Assembly: GCA_963820035.1 (NCBI GenBank)
Contig: CAWFYK010000004.1
Coordinates: 62,001-126,000 of the forward strand
Length of the DNA stretch: 64,000 nucleotides
Source of the DNA: JAWWPG01 sp963820035
GTDB lineage: Bacteria > Actinomycetota > Actinomycetes > Propionibacteriales > Nocardioidaceae
Direction: 5' to 3'
A program made the translations under genes and the position numbers. Shown piece by piece: positions 1-8,863 of this stretch (positions within the stretch are counted from its first letter, which is position 1; every line of letters begins with the position of its first letter). Under the pieces are notes generated by a model. It did no database searches. It saw only the letters and a program-made list of their open reading frames with translations, and was not told the origin of the DNA.

Positions 1-405
1 ACGGGCCTACGCCGCTGATCCGCTCGACGTTGTAGCGCAGCACATAGCCGCCCTGGGTCTTCGGCGCTGGGAAATCGAAGTCAGGAGCCACGTACACCCT
101 CCCCAACCGGTCGAGGAGGTCCCAGGCACCGCCCTCCTGGATGCTCGCCCGGGCAGTCAAGACGGCATGTTCGGCAAGGAAGATGCCAGGAGCCCGGGGG
201 GCGTCGAACGAGAGCACGACGCGCGGGTCACGCCGTACGTTGCGCACCTTCTTGCTGAGGTTCAGGTGGCCGCTCAAAATGTCGTCACCATCGAGACCGA
301 TCCAGATCGCGGTGACCTGAGGGGTCCCGTCCGGGTTGATCGTGGCGAGGTGTGCCAACGGTCCGCTGTCGATGAGCTCTCGCAACTGGGGTGGTAGTTC
401 CGGCA
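1..405 (-). CDS. PPOX-class (F420/FMN-binding split-barrel) protein, partial
   Basis: The start codon is ATG at 405 and the reading frame stays open to the window edge, so the C-terminus is missing (135 codons seen). The N-terminus has the pattern of actinobacterial PPOX-class F420-dependent proteins: a helix followed by LAHLATINPDGTPQVTAIW, then GHLNLSKKVRNVRRDPRVVL. Family members are split-barrel flavin- or F420-binding oxidoreductases; the substrate cannot be told. It stands alone, 168 bp from the next minus-strand gene. The family call is firm, the cofactor less so. Confidence 0.8.
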
Positions 406-573
406 TGCGGTGATCGTACGGCGGCCAGCTGGCGTCTCACCAGTCCTCGAGGTGCCCGAGACGCATCGGACCTTGCCGGCGTCGACAGAGTGCCGCGACG
501 CGAATCGCCTGTCAGCGCAGCGAGACGCCGGCTGCGGCCCACCTGAACAGTGCCACAGCCGGCGTCACGATGA

Positions 574-1230
574 CTAGCTCAGGTAGCCCTTCAACGCGGC
601 GTCGAGGGTGCCGATCTGCGACCACGGCACCGTGGTCCACTGGGACTCGTCACCGTCGCTGTTCTGGTAGACGAAGATGCCCTTGGTGTAGGCGCCACCG
701 TCAGTCGAGCCCCACGAGACGGTGTAGTTGTTGGTGCACGCCTTGTAGTTCTTGTCGATGGTCGCGAAGACGACGTACTGCGACCCCGGCGTCACCGTCG
801 CGCCGCTGAACGTGAACGACACCGGGTGCCAGTTCGCGTCGGGGAGATCGATCTTCTTGGCCCGGGTCTCTGCGATTGCGGAGCCGGTCGCCATAGTGCC
901 GTCCCAGGCATAGATCTCTCCGCGAGCCCTCATGGAGCCGGTCAAGCCACCGTCGTTCATGTAGAACGTGACCTTCTGAATTTCCGTCTTGCCTTTCGGG
1001 ACCGTAATGGTCTCGCCATAGTTCGAGGTCTCGGGGCAGCCGAAGGGGAGGATGGAGGTGCTGCCGTCCCAGGACTTGAAGGTGTTGATGGTCGGTCGCT
1101 GGGCGAGGGCGTCGCTCGACGGTGATGCTGACGCGGCTGCGGGCATGAAGACGGCAAGCCCGAGGGCTACCGCCCCGCCAGCAACTGCGGACTTGCGAAG
1201 GAGGGAGGGGGAGGATGGAAAGAGGCGCAC
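574..1230 (-). CDS. secreted protein of unknown function
   Basis: A 218-residue product with a signal peptide. I chose the GTG at 1230 because AAGGAG lies five bases upstream; a longer ATG frame to 1422 has no such site. The N-terminus (LLRKSAVAGGAVALGLAVF followed by an Ala-Ser-rich cleavage region) is a normal Sec signal. The mature part looks like a beta-sandwich: a VTFYMNDGG strand, an APG-like turn, and SQYVVFATIDK, with two cysteines likely to form a disulfide. No catalytic motif is visible. The secreted protein at 7969-8637 has a similar layout, but I cannot show homology by eye. Confidence 0.75.
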   Translation of the reverse strand: MRLFPSSPSLLRKSAVAGGAVALGLAVFMPAAASASPSSDALAQRPTINTFKSWDGSTSILPFGCPETSNYGETITVPKGKTEIQKVTFYMNDGGLTGSMRARGEIYAWDGTMATGSAIAETRAKKIDLPDANWHPVSFTFSGATVTPGSQYVVFATIDKNYKACTNNYTVSWGSTDGGAYTKGIFVYQNSDGDESQWTTVPWSQIGTLDAALKGYLS

Positions 1231-1677
1231 GGCCACTCCTTGTGTTGGATCAGTGCGACTGAGGTGTCGCGTTGGCAAAGCATTTTCTAGCAGCGCTGGC
1301 AGTCCCCGGGCAATAGTCAATCCGGCCATCTCTGGTGGCGCCGTCCACGTCACCTGTCTCCCGCGCCAGCGAGGCCTCGTCGCGGGCGGCTCAGTCACAC
1401 ACCCCTTCCAACGGAATGACACTCGGAGGATCGTCGGCGCGCGCTCGGGGACGACCGTTGACTTGCCACACAGGGATCTGGGCTGACACGGGCCAAGGGT
1501 CTCAAAGGTGGGACGGCTGCGTTGCCGTAGCGCTCACCCTTCGGTCGGGTGATCATGGGCGAGTCGCCAGCTCGACAGGACGGCCTCGAAAGCCGCCGCA
1601 TCAATGCACGCTTCCGCCCGGACGTCAGCTCGAGGCGCCTGCGGGTGGTGACGGTGCACCGGGCTATGGCGCGTCGT
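1231..1677. other. intergenic stretch upstream of repeat array 1
   Basis: About 450 bp without a convincing gene. It holds the 5' leader of the secreted-protein gene on the minus strand. From about 1660 down to 1534 a minus-strand frame ends in a protein-like tail (DAAAFEAVLSSWRLAHDH), which could be the remains of a gene interrupted by the repeat array, but no start or domain can be assigned. Confidence 0.4.
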
Positions 1678-1940
1678 ACCGAAAGTCTCGGATCGTCGTA
1701 CCGAAAGTCTCGGATCGTCTACCGAAAGTCTCGGATCGTCGTACCGAAAGTCTCGGATCGTCGTACCGAAACTCTCGGATCGTCGTACCGAAAGTCTCGG
1801 ATCGTCGTACCGAAACTCTCGGATCGTCATACCGAAAGTCTCGGATCGTCGTACCGAAAGTCTCGGATCGTCGTACCGAAAGTCTCGGATCGTCGTACCG
1901 AAACTCTCGGATCGTCGTACCGAAACTCTCGGATCGTCAT
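1678..1940 (+). repeat. 22-bp tandem repeat array 1 (12 units)
   Basis: Twelve head-to-tail units of a 22-bp sequence with core CCGAAAGTCTCGGATCGT, one of them one base short. Units differ mainly at one position (AAAGTC or AAACTC) and two end in CAT instead of CGT. CCGA and TCGG flank a 5-base centre, so each unit can form a small hairpin, and each carries GATC. The array ends about 90 bp before the P-loop gene at 2029. The same unit recurs at 22.0 and 44.4 kb on the same strand. There are no spacers, so this is not CRISPR. Confidence 0.97.
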
Positions 1941-2028
1941 CCTGGGTAAGGGTGGCGGTGGGGCATACTTCACGGGATCGGGAGAGCCGGCGTGGTGCAG
2001 GGGCCAGGTGGAGGAGGCGGGTGACCGC

Positions 2029-2580
2029 ATGAGTGAGCGGAGCGCCCCCGGTCGTCCGGAGCCGCTGGTCCTCCTCATCGGGGGCCCTGCGGGGGCCGGC
2101 AAGACGACACTCGCGAGAGGTTGGGCGGCGCGGCAGGCTCGTGCCGCTGTCGTCGAGCTCGACACCGTGCGCAGCTTCATCCTGGGTGGCGGGGTCGACC
2201 CGCAGATCATCAGCGATGAGCAGGAACGGCAGTACCGCGTCAGTGTTCGGGCGTGCGGGGCCCTCGCACGATCGCTGTACGACGACGGCTATTCGGTCGC
2301 GTTGGAGGAGGTCTTCGTCCGGCACACCTTCGAGTCCCTCTGGCTGCCTCTGCTCGCCGGGCTCCGCTGGAAGATCCTCGTCGTGAGACCGACGCTCGAA
2401 ACCACGCTGGCCCGCTCTCGGCAGCGGACCAAGCGCGTCCTCGAGAAACACACGGCCGAACATCACACCCTGACCGCTGACTGGCCCCCGGACCATCAGC
2501 TCGACACCTCGGGGCAGAGTGAGGCGGTGAGCCTTTCTCGGTTGGAGGAGGCGCTTGCCGACCTCCGGTTCGGCCTCTAG
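2029..2580 (+). CDS. small P-loop ATPase / kinase-like protein
   Basis: 183 residues starting at ATG 2029, with GGAGG about 14 bases upstream. A Walker A loop GGPAGAGKTT lies at residues 18-27, followed by VELD where small phosphotransferases carry the substrate acid, then LEEVFVRHTF and a basic R-x-x-x-R-x-x-R lid region near residue 135. This matches the AAA/zeta-toxin/chloramphenicol-phosphotransferase group of small kinases; the substrate is unknown. Its TAG stop lies inside the CTAG target of the adjacent insertion sequence, and the insertion left the protein intact. Confidence 0.7.
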   Translation: MSERSAPGRPEPLVLLIGGPAGAGKTTLARGWAARQARAAVVELDTVRSFILGGGVDPQIISDEQERQYRVSVRACGALARSLYDDGYSVALEEVFVRHTFESLWLPLLAGLRWKILVVRPTLETTLARSRQRTKRVLEKHTAEHHTLTADWPPDHQLDTSGQSEAVSLSRLEEALADLRFGL

Positions 2581-4407
2581 GAGACTGCTGAACAAGGCTT
2601 GTTTCGGGGGGTTGTCAGCTGATGCTCGCTCGGCTGGGGACTTGTCACGTGTCGTGGCGTGGTTGTGACTGCCTCGTTCGGTGTGCGCGAGGTGGCCGAT
2701 GGTCGACCGCGTAGGGCGTCCTGGGGCCTGGCAGGCCCTCGGATGCTGGCTTGTGGTGGCTGCTGTTGGACTCAGGCCAGGGCCCAGGCCCCGTGCTGTC
2801 GGATGAGGCCGAGGTTCAGCAGTCGGCGCAGGTTCAGGGCTGCGGTGCGGTTGTGGAGCCAGGCGTTGTTTTTGGTGACGCCGCGGTAGCGGACCTTGCG
2901 GTTCCCGCCGGCGACCAGCCAGGCGATCGAGCGCTCGACCATCGGCCGGTGTTGGCGGTAGGCGGCTTGCCAGGCAGGGTCTTTCGCGCGTTTGCGGTGG
3001 TCACGCAGCAGCCCATGGTGCTGGTGCAGGTTCAGCATCCGGCCGGACTTGGCGGTCGTGCACAGCGCCCGGAGCGGGCACTCTCGACAGCCTGCCCCGA
3101 AGGTCACTTTTCGGGTCTTGGTGATCGGGCGGGTCAAGCCGTTGGGGCAGGTCGCGGTCCCGGCTTGCTCATCGATGGTGAAGTCGTCCAGGGTGAACCC
3201 GCCCGGAACGGTCGCCTTGAGCGGTCCCGGCTTGACCAGGGGGACGTGCCCGGCTCCGATGATCGCCTCGAGTGCGTCACCGGTGCCGTAGGCGCTGTCA
3301 CCCAGCACGTCGGCGACCTCGTCCTGGTCGAGCTCGGCCAGGGTGGTGTCGTGGTCGAGGAGCCGGATCCCGGTCGTGCCGTCCGCAGCCGCCACGCCTG
3401 ATGCCTTGGTGAACTCACACCCGGTCGTGATCCCCGTCTCGGGCTCGACCGCGAGGTGAGCCTTGAACCCGTCCTGGCGGCGATGCACGGTCTTATGGGC
3501 GTGCCGCGCCTCGGGGTCCACGATGCTGATCACCCGGTCCGGGGCGACGCTGCGGGCGATCTGCCAGCGCCCGTCGGTGCCGTCGGACCCGGGCGCCGGC
3601 TCGACGTCTTGGCCCGCGATCAGCGCCAGCAACGCGACCGCCTCGGCCGCAGGCCCGTCGAGACTCCAGGTGCTGAGGACCTCGAGCAGCGCGAGAGCGT
3701 CGCGGACCAACGCATCGACCAAGACCGCGCGGGCTTCGCTGTCGTCCCAAGCGATCTGCGGCTTACCCGGATTGTCATAGTCGTGCGCACTGCACCTTTC
3801 GGTCACCACCTCAGCAGCACCGGGGACCTCGCGACGGACCTTGCGGATCACCGCGATCAGCTGCGTCACGGTGTCTTGGGTCGCGACCGCATCATCAAGG
3901 ATGGTCGAGTCCAGTGCCCGCCGGTTCCTGCCATTGAGGACCCCGGTCTCCGCGACCACCGCCTTCACCGCGTCGAAGATCCGGTTCGGCGCTGCGCTCG
4001 CCGCGAGGCGCTTGCGCCAATACGTCAACGTCGACGGGTCGAACCCGCCATGCCCGATCGGCAGACCACACGCGACCTTCCACCGCAGATCAGTCCGTAA
4101 CGCGGCCATCGCTTCACGGTCCGACAGCCCATGCAACGCCTGCAAGACCAAGATCGACGCGGCAATGTCGACCGGTACCGAGGGACGACCACGACCCGAA
4201 GGGAACAGGTCCGCGAACATCGCCCCCGCGAACAGCACCCGGCGATGCTCGGCCAACAACCAGAACACGCTGCCCTCATCGACCAAATGACCAGCAACCG
4301 ACTCGGCATCCAACAACTCACGCTCATCAAGCGGACGACCCTGCATACCCAATCATCTCGAACCCAAGGAACTCAGACCCGAACGACGCGCATTGTTCAG
4401 CAGACTC
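2581..4407 (-). mobile_element. complete IS1182-type insertion sequence
   Basis: The element is 1827 bp. Its ends GAGACTGCTGAAC (2581) and GTTCAGCAGACTC (ending 4407) are inverted repeats with one mismatch, and the 4-bp direct repeat CTAG flanks both sides (2577-2580 and 4408-4411), giving a clean target duplication. It carries one transposase gene on the minus strand and about 190 bp of non-coding sequence at its left end. Intact ends, an intact transposase and an intact duplication suggest a recent insertion. Confidence 0.93.
2772..4352 (-). CDS. IS1182 family transposase
   Basis: A 526-residue full-length DDE transposase. The N-terminal third (VDIAASILVLQALHGLSD, then LRTDLRWKVACGL and STLTYWRKRL) is the conserved DNA-binding region of the IS1182/IS1380-like DDE_Tnp group. 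Later come LDSTILDDAV, DGFKAHLAVEPETG, VLGDSAYGTGDA and a cysteine pair in CRECPLRALC, then the C-terminal RPMVERSIAWLV block with the catalytic Glu. No frameshift is seen, so it should be active. It starts 55 bp inside the right end of the element. Confidence 0.93.
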   Translation of the reverse strand: MGMQGRPLDERELLDAESVAGHLVDEGSVFWLLAEHRRVLFAGAMFADLFPSGRGRPSVPVDIAASILVLQALHGLSDREAMAALRTDLRWKVACGLPIGHGGFDPSTLTYWRKRLAASAAPNRIFDAVKAVVAETGVLNGRNRRALDSTILDDAVATQDTVTQLIAVIRKVRREVPGAAEVVTERCSAHDYDNPGKPQIAWDDSEARAVLVDALVRDALALLEVLSTWSLDGPAAEAVALLALIAGQDVEPAPGSDGTDGRWQIARSVAPDRVISIVDPEARHAHKTVHRRQDGFKAHLAVEPETGITTGCEFTKASGVAAADGTTGIRLLDHDTTLAELDQDEVADVLGDSAYGTGDALEAIIGAGHVPLVKPGPLKATVPGGFTLDDFTIDEQAGTATCPNGLTRPITKTRKVTFGAGCRECPLRALCTTAKSGRMLNLHQHHGLLRDHRKRAKDPAWQAAYRQHRPMVERSIAWLVAGGNRKVRYRGVTKNNAWLHNRTAALNLRRLLNLGLIRQHGAWALA

Positions 4408-4572
4408 CTAGCGGGCAGGGTCGAGTCGAGCGGCCATGAGGTCCGTCCTCGCCGGGTGCTCACTGCTCACGTTCGAAGTCCCAGACGATCAGCGCTGGGT
4501 CGTCCCGCTTCGCCGCGTTGGCAGCCTCCGGCACCAGCCGTGCGTCGCGGCGGCCAACCCCGTTGACATGGC

Positions 4573-4618
4573 GACCCCTAACGGTTAACCATAGATCCAC
4601 TAACCGTTAGGGGTGGTC
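4573..4618. promoter_or_regulatory. PadR-type operator, inverted repeat
   Basis: The arms CCCCTAACGGTTA and TAACCGTTAGGGG form a perfect 13-bp inverted repeat with a 13-bp centre, directly in front of the GTG start at 4623. Each arm also contains the near-palindrome TAACGGTTA. Position and form fit autoregulation by the PadR protein encoded just downstream. Confidence 0.8.
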
Positions 4619-4622
4619 GCAC

Positions 4623-5141
4623 GTGCAACAGGAGTTCATCCTCGCGATGCTCTCGAAGGAGCCGTCCCACGGCTACGAGCTCTGGGCTCGTCTGCAGGAG
4701 GCCCTTGGTCCGTTGGCCGACGGCGTCAGCGCCGGACAGGTCTACGTCACTCTCGGTCGCCTGGAGAAGTCGGAGCTCGTGGTCTCCAAGCGTGCAGCTG
4801 GAGTGGCGGACCGACCCGACCGCAAGGTCTACGAGCTGACACCGCCCGGCCGACACCGCGTCGAAACGTGGCTGAGCGAGGTGGAGTGGCCCAGACCTGA
4901 CCTCACCGAGTTCCACCTCAAGCTGGTGGCGGCCGCGGCGGCGCGTCTTGCCGATCCGGTCACCATCGTCGACAGCCAACGACGGGAGCTACTGCGGAGG
5001 CTGCGCGATGCGCAGCGTGCTGCCATGGCAGAGCCCGACGGCTCGAACGCTTCCCTCCTGCTAGAGGGCATCGTGCTCCGGCTGCGGGCCGACCTCCGTT
5101 GGCTGGAGGCCTGTGAGCGCAACTGGGCGGTGACGCCATGA
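4623..5141 (+). CDS. PadR family transcriptional regulator
   Basis: 172 residues from GTG 4623. Residues 1-75 form the PadR winged helix: FILAMLSKEPSHGYEL, then GQVYVTLGRLEKSELV and a wing ending in KVYELTPPG. The C-terminal half is helical and leucine/arginine-rich, as in PadR dimerisation domains. The stop overlaps the ATG of the ABC ATPase gene (ATGA), and an FtsX-type permease follows, so this is a PadR-ABC-permease operon. Such regulators usually repress their own transporter operon and release on ligand binding; the operator lies just upstream. Confidence 0.92.
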   Translation: MQQEFILAMLSKEPSHGYELWARLQEALGPLADGVSAGQVYVTLGRLEKSELVVSKRAAGVADRPDRKVYELTPPGRHRVETWLSEVEWPRPDLTEFHLKLVAAAAARLADPVTIVDSQRRELLRRLRDAQRAAMAEPDGSNASLLLEGIVLRLRADLRWLEACERNWAVTP

Positions 5142-5887
5142 CCGCCGCCCCGACCACGGCCCGCGTGGTCCTCGAGTGTCGACGCCTCAGCAAGCACTAC
5201 GGGAAGGACGAGGGACTGGTCCGTGCCGTCGACGAGTTCGACCTGAGCGTGCGGGCCGGCGAGAACGTCGCGGTAACCGGTCCCAGCGGCTGCGGGAAGT
5301 CGACGTTGCTTCATCTTCTCGGAGGTCTCGACACACCTTCCGATGGCGAAGTCTGGCTCGATGAACGGCGGGTCGACCGGATGTCGGAACGGGCGAAGGC
5401 ACGGCTTCGCCGCGACCAGCTCGGTTTCGTCTTCCAGGCCTTCCACCTGATGGACGAGCTCACTGCCGTGGAGAACGTGGAGCTTCCGGCCCTCCTGGCT
5501 GGACACGCCGTACGCCGGGCACGTCGCCGGGCGACTGAGCTGCTCGACCAGGTCGGCCTGGCGGATCGGGCGGCGCACCTGCCGTCCGCCCTCTCCGGAG
5601 GGCAACGGCAGCGCGTCGCGATCGCCCGGGCGCTGAGCAACGAGCCTTCGGTCGTGCTCGCCGACGAGCCGACGGGCAACCTCGACAGCGCCGCAACGTT
5701 GGAGGTGCTGCGGCTGTTCGACCGTCTCCACGAGGCCGGGCAGACCCTGGTGATCGTCACCCACGACCCGCGCATCGCGGCGACTGCGGACCGGATCATC
5801 TCCATGCGAGATGGCTGCCGCGTCGACGAGACGACGCTCTCGTCCGGGTCGGGTGACCTCAGCGTGCTGGCCGGGCTGGAGGGCTGA
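5138..5887 (+). CDS. ABC transporter ATP-binding protein (MacB/LolD type)
   Basis: 249 residues. Walker A is GPSGCGKST near residue 48, the Q-loop is VFQAFHLMDELTAVENV, the signature is LSGGQRQRVAIARAL, Walker B is VVLADEPTGNLD, and the switch His is in VIVTHDPR. The MDELTAVENV and EPTGNLD wording is typical of the MacB/LolD/FtsE group that pairs with FtsX-like permeases, and one follows four bases later. It probably powers efflux or extraction of a peptide, lipid or drug at the cell membrane; the substrate is unknown. Confidence 0.93.
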   Translation: MTAAPTTARVVLECRRLSKHYGKDEGLVRAVDEFDLSVRAGENVAVTGPSGCGKSTLLHLLGGLDTPSDGEVWLDERRVDRMSERAKARLRRDQLGFVFQAFHLMDELTAVENVELPALLAGHAVRRARRRATELLDQVGLADRAAHLPSALSGGQRQRVAIARALSNEPSVVLADEPTGNLDSAATLEVLRLFDRLHEAGQTLVIVTHDPRIAATADRIISMRDGCRVDETTLSSGSGDLSVLAGLEG

Positions 5888-5891
5888 CCGG

Positions 5892-7715
5892 ATGAGTCGA
5901 CTCGTTCTGGTGCTTCGGCTGGCGCGCCGCGACCTCCGCCGGCGCTCCCTTGAGACCACCCTGCTCCTGGTCGCGGTCGCCGTCGCGACGACCACGCTGA
6001 CCGTCGGGCTCGTGCTCCACGGCGAGGCAGCAGCGCCGTATGCCGTGACCCGAGCGGCCACCGCAGGACCGGACGTGGTGGCTCAGTACTTCCCGCCACC
6101 ACGAACGTCAGTCACCGCCGCCCAACGCCAGCAGCTGGTGTCGCTCGTCCGCCAACCAGGCGTCACTGGACATAGCGGTCCCTTCCCCGTCACCTGGACT
6201 CCCCTTCGCTTCGGGAACCTCAGCGGTGGCGCCGAGGTCGAGGGCCGCGACCGAGCCGAGTCTCCCGTGGATCGACCCAAGCTGTTGAGTGGCGGCTGGG
6301 TGCGCCCCCATGGAGCTGTCGTCGAGCGAAGCTTCGCCGATGCGCTCGGAGTGGGGGTGGGTGACACCATCCGCCTCAGTGGCCGCCCGTTCCGTGTCGT
6401 CGGTACGGCGGTCACGGCAGCGTTTCCGTCATACCCGCAGCTGTGCACCCTCGGCTGCATCCTCTCGACACCGGCACTGTCATCCGTTCAGCCAGGACTC
6501 GTCTGGTTGACCCGTCACGAGACCCGCGCACTGGCGACGACGACAGAGCCGCTGACCTACTTCGAGAACCTCGCGCTCGCCGATCCTCACCAGGCGCCGG
6601 CGTTCGTCGCCCGCCACGGCACCGCGCGGCTCGTGGGGGCCCCAGCCTTGCTGGCATGGCAGGACATCAGGGCGCGCCATGCCGAGCTGCTGCGCAACGA
6701 GCAGGCCATCCTGCTGCTCGGAAGCTCACTCCTCGGCATTCTCGCGATCGCCACGGTGGCGGTCCTGGTCGGTGGCCGGATGACGGGCGAGCTGCGTCGG
6801 GTGGGGACCCTCAAGGCAGTCGGGGGCAGTCCCGGCTTCGTCGCCGCCGTGCTGCTGGCCGAATACCTGGCAGTCGCGTTGCTCGCCGCCGGAGCCGGCC
6901 TGCTGCTGGGACGCGTGCTCGCACCGGTGCTGACCACACCGAGCGCAGGTCTGCTGGGAGGAGCAGGCTCACCACCCCTCACCCTGTCCGCCGCCGCGAC
7001 CGTCGTGGCTGTTGCGGTGGCGATCACGGTGCTCGCGACCCTTGTGCCCGCCTGGCGGGCCGCGCGTACCAGCACGGTCCGCGCGCTCGCCGACGCTGCG
7101 AGAACCCCTCGGCGTGGAAAGGCTCTCATCGCTCTGTCGGCGCACCTGCCAGCGCCCCTCCTGGTCGGGCTGCGGATCGCCGCCCGCCGGCCCCGGCGAA
7201 CCATCCTGGGTGCCTGCACCATCGCCATCGCTATCTGCGGGATGGTCGTCGTGATGTGCGCCCAGACCAAGCTTGACAACGAGGGACCGGGCCGCTCGTC
7301 GCAGCTGATCGACCCGAACGCGCAGCGCCTCGGCCAGGTGATGCTGGCGGTGACGATCCTGCTGTGCGTCATGGCGGTCGTGAACCTCGTGTTCATCGCG
7401 ACGGCCACCGCGCTCGACGCACAGACCTCCCTTGCGGTCACTCGGGCGCTCGGCGCAACCCCGGCTGCCACCACCGGAGCGCTCGCGACCGCGCAGGCAC
7501 TGCCCGCGGCGGCCGGTGTTGTCCTTGGCATTCCTGCCGGGTTGGCATTGTTCGCAGCTCTCGACCACGGTGGCCAACCCGCGATGCCACCCGTGTGGTG
7601 GCTGGTCAGTCTTGGCTGTCTGGCCGTGGTTGTCACGGCAGCCCTGACAGGGATTCCCGCACGGCTCGGCTCGCGCCGTCCCATCGCCGAGATCCTGAGC
7701 GCCGAGTCCGGCTGA
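5892..7715 (+). CDS. FtsX-like permease of ABC transporter
   Basis: 607 residues from ATG 5892. The first membrane segment lies around residues 20-40 (TTLLLVAVAVATTTLTVGLV), followed by a large extracytoplasmic domain to about residue 265. A three-helix FtsX core follows (LLLGSSLLGILAIATVAVLVG, then helices ending before VPAWRAARTSTVRAL), and a second FtsX-like half starts with RPRRTILGACTIAIAIC. This is the membrane partner of the preceding ATPase, in an operon led by PadR. The two-half design resembles long MacB-like permeases of Actinobacteria. Confidence 0.9.
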   Translation: MSRLVLVLRLARRDLRRRSLETTLLLVAVAVATTTLTVGLVLHGEAAAPYAVTRAATAGPDVVAQYFPPPRTSVTAAQRQQLVSLVRQPGVTGHSGPFPVTWTPLRFGNLSGGAEVEGRDRAESPVDRPKLLSGGWVRPHGAVVERSFADALGVGVGDTIRLSGRPFRVVGTAVTAAFPSYPQLCTLGCILSTPALSSVQPGLVWLTRHETRALATTTEPLTYFENLALADPHQAPAFVARHGTARLVGAPALLAWQDIRARHAELLRNEQAILLLGSSLLGILAIATVAVLVGGRMTGELRRVGTLKAVGGSPGFVAAVLLAEYLAVALLAAGAGLLLGRVLAPVLTTPSAGLLGGAGSPPLTLSAAATVVAVAVAITVLATLVPAWRAARTSTVRALADAARTPRRGKALIALSAHLPAPLLVGLRIAARRPRRTILGACTIAIAICGMVVVMCAQTKLDNEGPGRSSQLIDPNAQRLGQVMLAVTILLCVMAVVNLVFIATATALDAQTSLAVTRALGATPAATTGALATAQALPAAAGVVLGIPAGLALFAALDHGGQPAMPPVWWLVSLGCLAVVVTAALTGIPARLGSRRPIAEILSAESG

Positions 7716-7968
7716 GGTCGAGTCTCCGTGGTAGTGGGCAATCGCGTGCAACATCGGGGCGTCGCGTCGTCCGATCCGGGGCCGTCGGCGACGAGTCCTC
7801 ACGGACCGCGACGGAAAGTCGCGCCATAAAGGCAAAATCTCGGGAATGACCCAGAAGGGCTATACCTGGCCGAACCAAGCAACCCTAATCTGGTCTCGAC
7901 CTGCCATGGGTGTGCAGGTCAGTGTCTCTTAGTTAGAGATGCGAAACACTTATCGAGAGGGGTCTCGT

Positions 7969-8637
7969 ATGCATGCAAGACTTCTGCCCGCCGTTGGTGT
8001 GAGTGCTCTTGCTCTCGTTGCCGCGGCCGCGTTCGCTCCCACGGCGAATGCCAGCAGCACGCACGTCTCGCCCAGCCATCACGGTACGGCCACGCCGATA
8101 CAGGGTGCGGCAGTCAGGCCAACGTGTTTCTCCAACTTGGAGGGTGACACCGGAGACGCCCTCACGTCACAGAACTTCGAGTCCGACTTCGATGTGTACG
8201 ACGCAATGGGAGCCGACAACTTCACCTTGCGGAACAAGTGCAACGCGTCGTCGATCGTGGTGGTCGGTCAGTACTACAACGGGATCGGCCCCGCAGATTC
8301 CGAGAACGTCACGTTCTACGCCAATGACCATGGAGCTCCCGGAGACGTGATCTCAGCGCAGACAGTCGCGGGCGTCGACAACGGCCTTGGCTCGTTCACG
8401 ATCCCGCTTGACCCGATCCACCTGGCTCCCGGTCGCTACTGGGTGTCGGTCCAGGTGAACATGGACCTTACTGTCGGCGGTCAGTGGGGCTGGGAGAACA
8501 CGGCCAACCAGGCCGGCAAGCCTGCGCTCTGGCAGAACCCCGGCGATGGTTTCGGCACGGGATGCACCACCTGGAGCAATCTGGAGACCTGCCTCGGTGC
8601 CCCCGGACCGGACTTGATGTTCGCGGTCTACCGGTAG
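7969..8637 (+). CDS. secreted beta-sandwich-like protein of unknown function
   Basis: 222 residues from ATG 7969, preceded by GAGAGGGG. The N-terminus (LLPAVGVSALALVAAAAFAP, then an ANA-S cleavage region) is a Sec signal peptide. The mature part has four cysteines, VTFYANDHGAPGDVI, an IPL-x-P-hydrophobic-LAPGRYWVSVQ segment and GGQWGWEN, a pattern I associate with extracellular beta-sandwich domains of unannotated secreted proteins. No enzyme motif is visible. It follows the PadR-ABC operon after 253 bp of relatively AT-rich spacer and is probably transcribed on its own. Confidence 0.75.
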   Translation: MHARLLPAVGVSALALVAAAAFAPTANASSTHVSPSHHGTATPIQGAAVRPTCFSNLEGDTGDALTSQNFESDFDVYDAMGADNFTLRNKCNASSIVVVGQYYNGIGPADSENVTFYANDHGAPGDVISAQTVAGVDNGLGSFTIPLDPIHLAPGRYWVSVQVNMDLTVGGQWGWENTANQAGKPALWQNPGDGFGTGCTTWSNLETCLGAPGPDLMFAVYR

Positions 8638-8863
8638 TCACCTCACCCCCGATCTGACTCGGGTTTGAAACGCCGAGATGAGGGGCGGCGGATCCACGCC
8701 GTCCCTCATCCGGATGTCGGGGAATTGCGCCGCTCTCTCGTCAACCGAAGCTCCTCGAGTTCTTGCACCGTCATATCCAGGACGTATCACAATCCAGCCT
8801 CAACCCTCTTCTCCATCAGGCGCGGCCGCTCTGAGCGCGGCGCGCACGACGCGAGGAGCGGAC

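Noticed and set aside
4460..4573. Minus-strand gene tail (protein-like end PALIVWDFEREQ) between the IS element and the PadR operator
   Set aside because: About 38 codons look protein-like but there is no start and no recognisable family. It may be a remnant, but it is too weak to list as a gene.
574..8637. The two secreted proteins flanking the 2-8 kb region as paralogues of one system
   Set aside because: They share only general beta-sandwich features and short phrases such as VTFYxND; by eye there is no alignable core. An IS element and other genes separate them.
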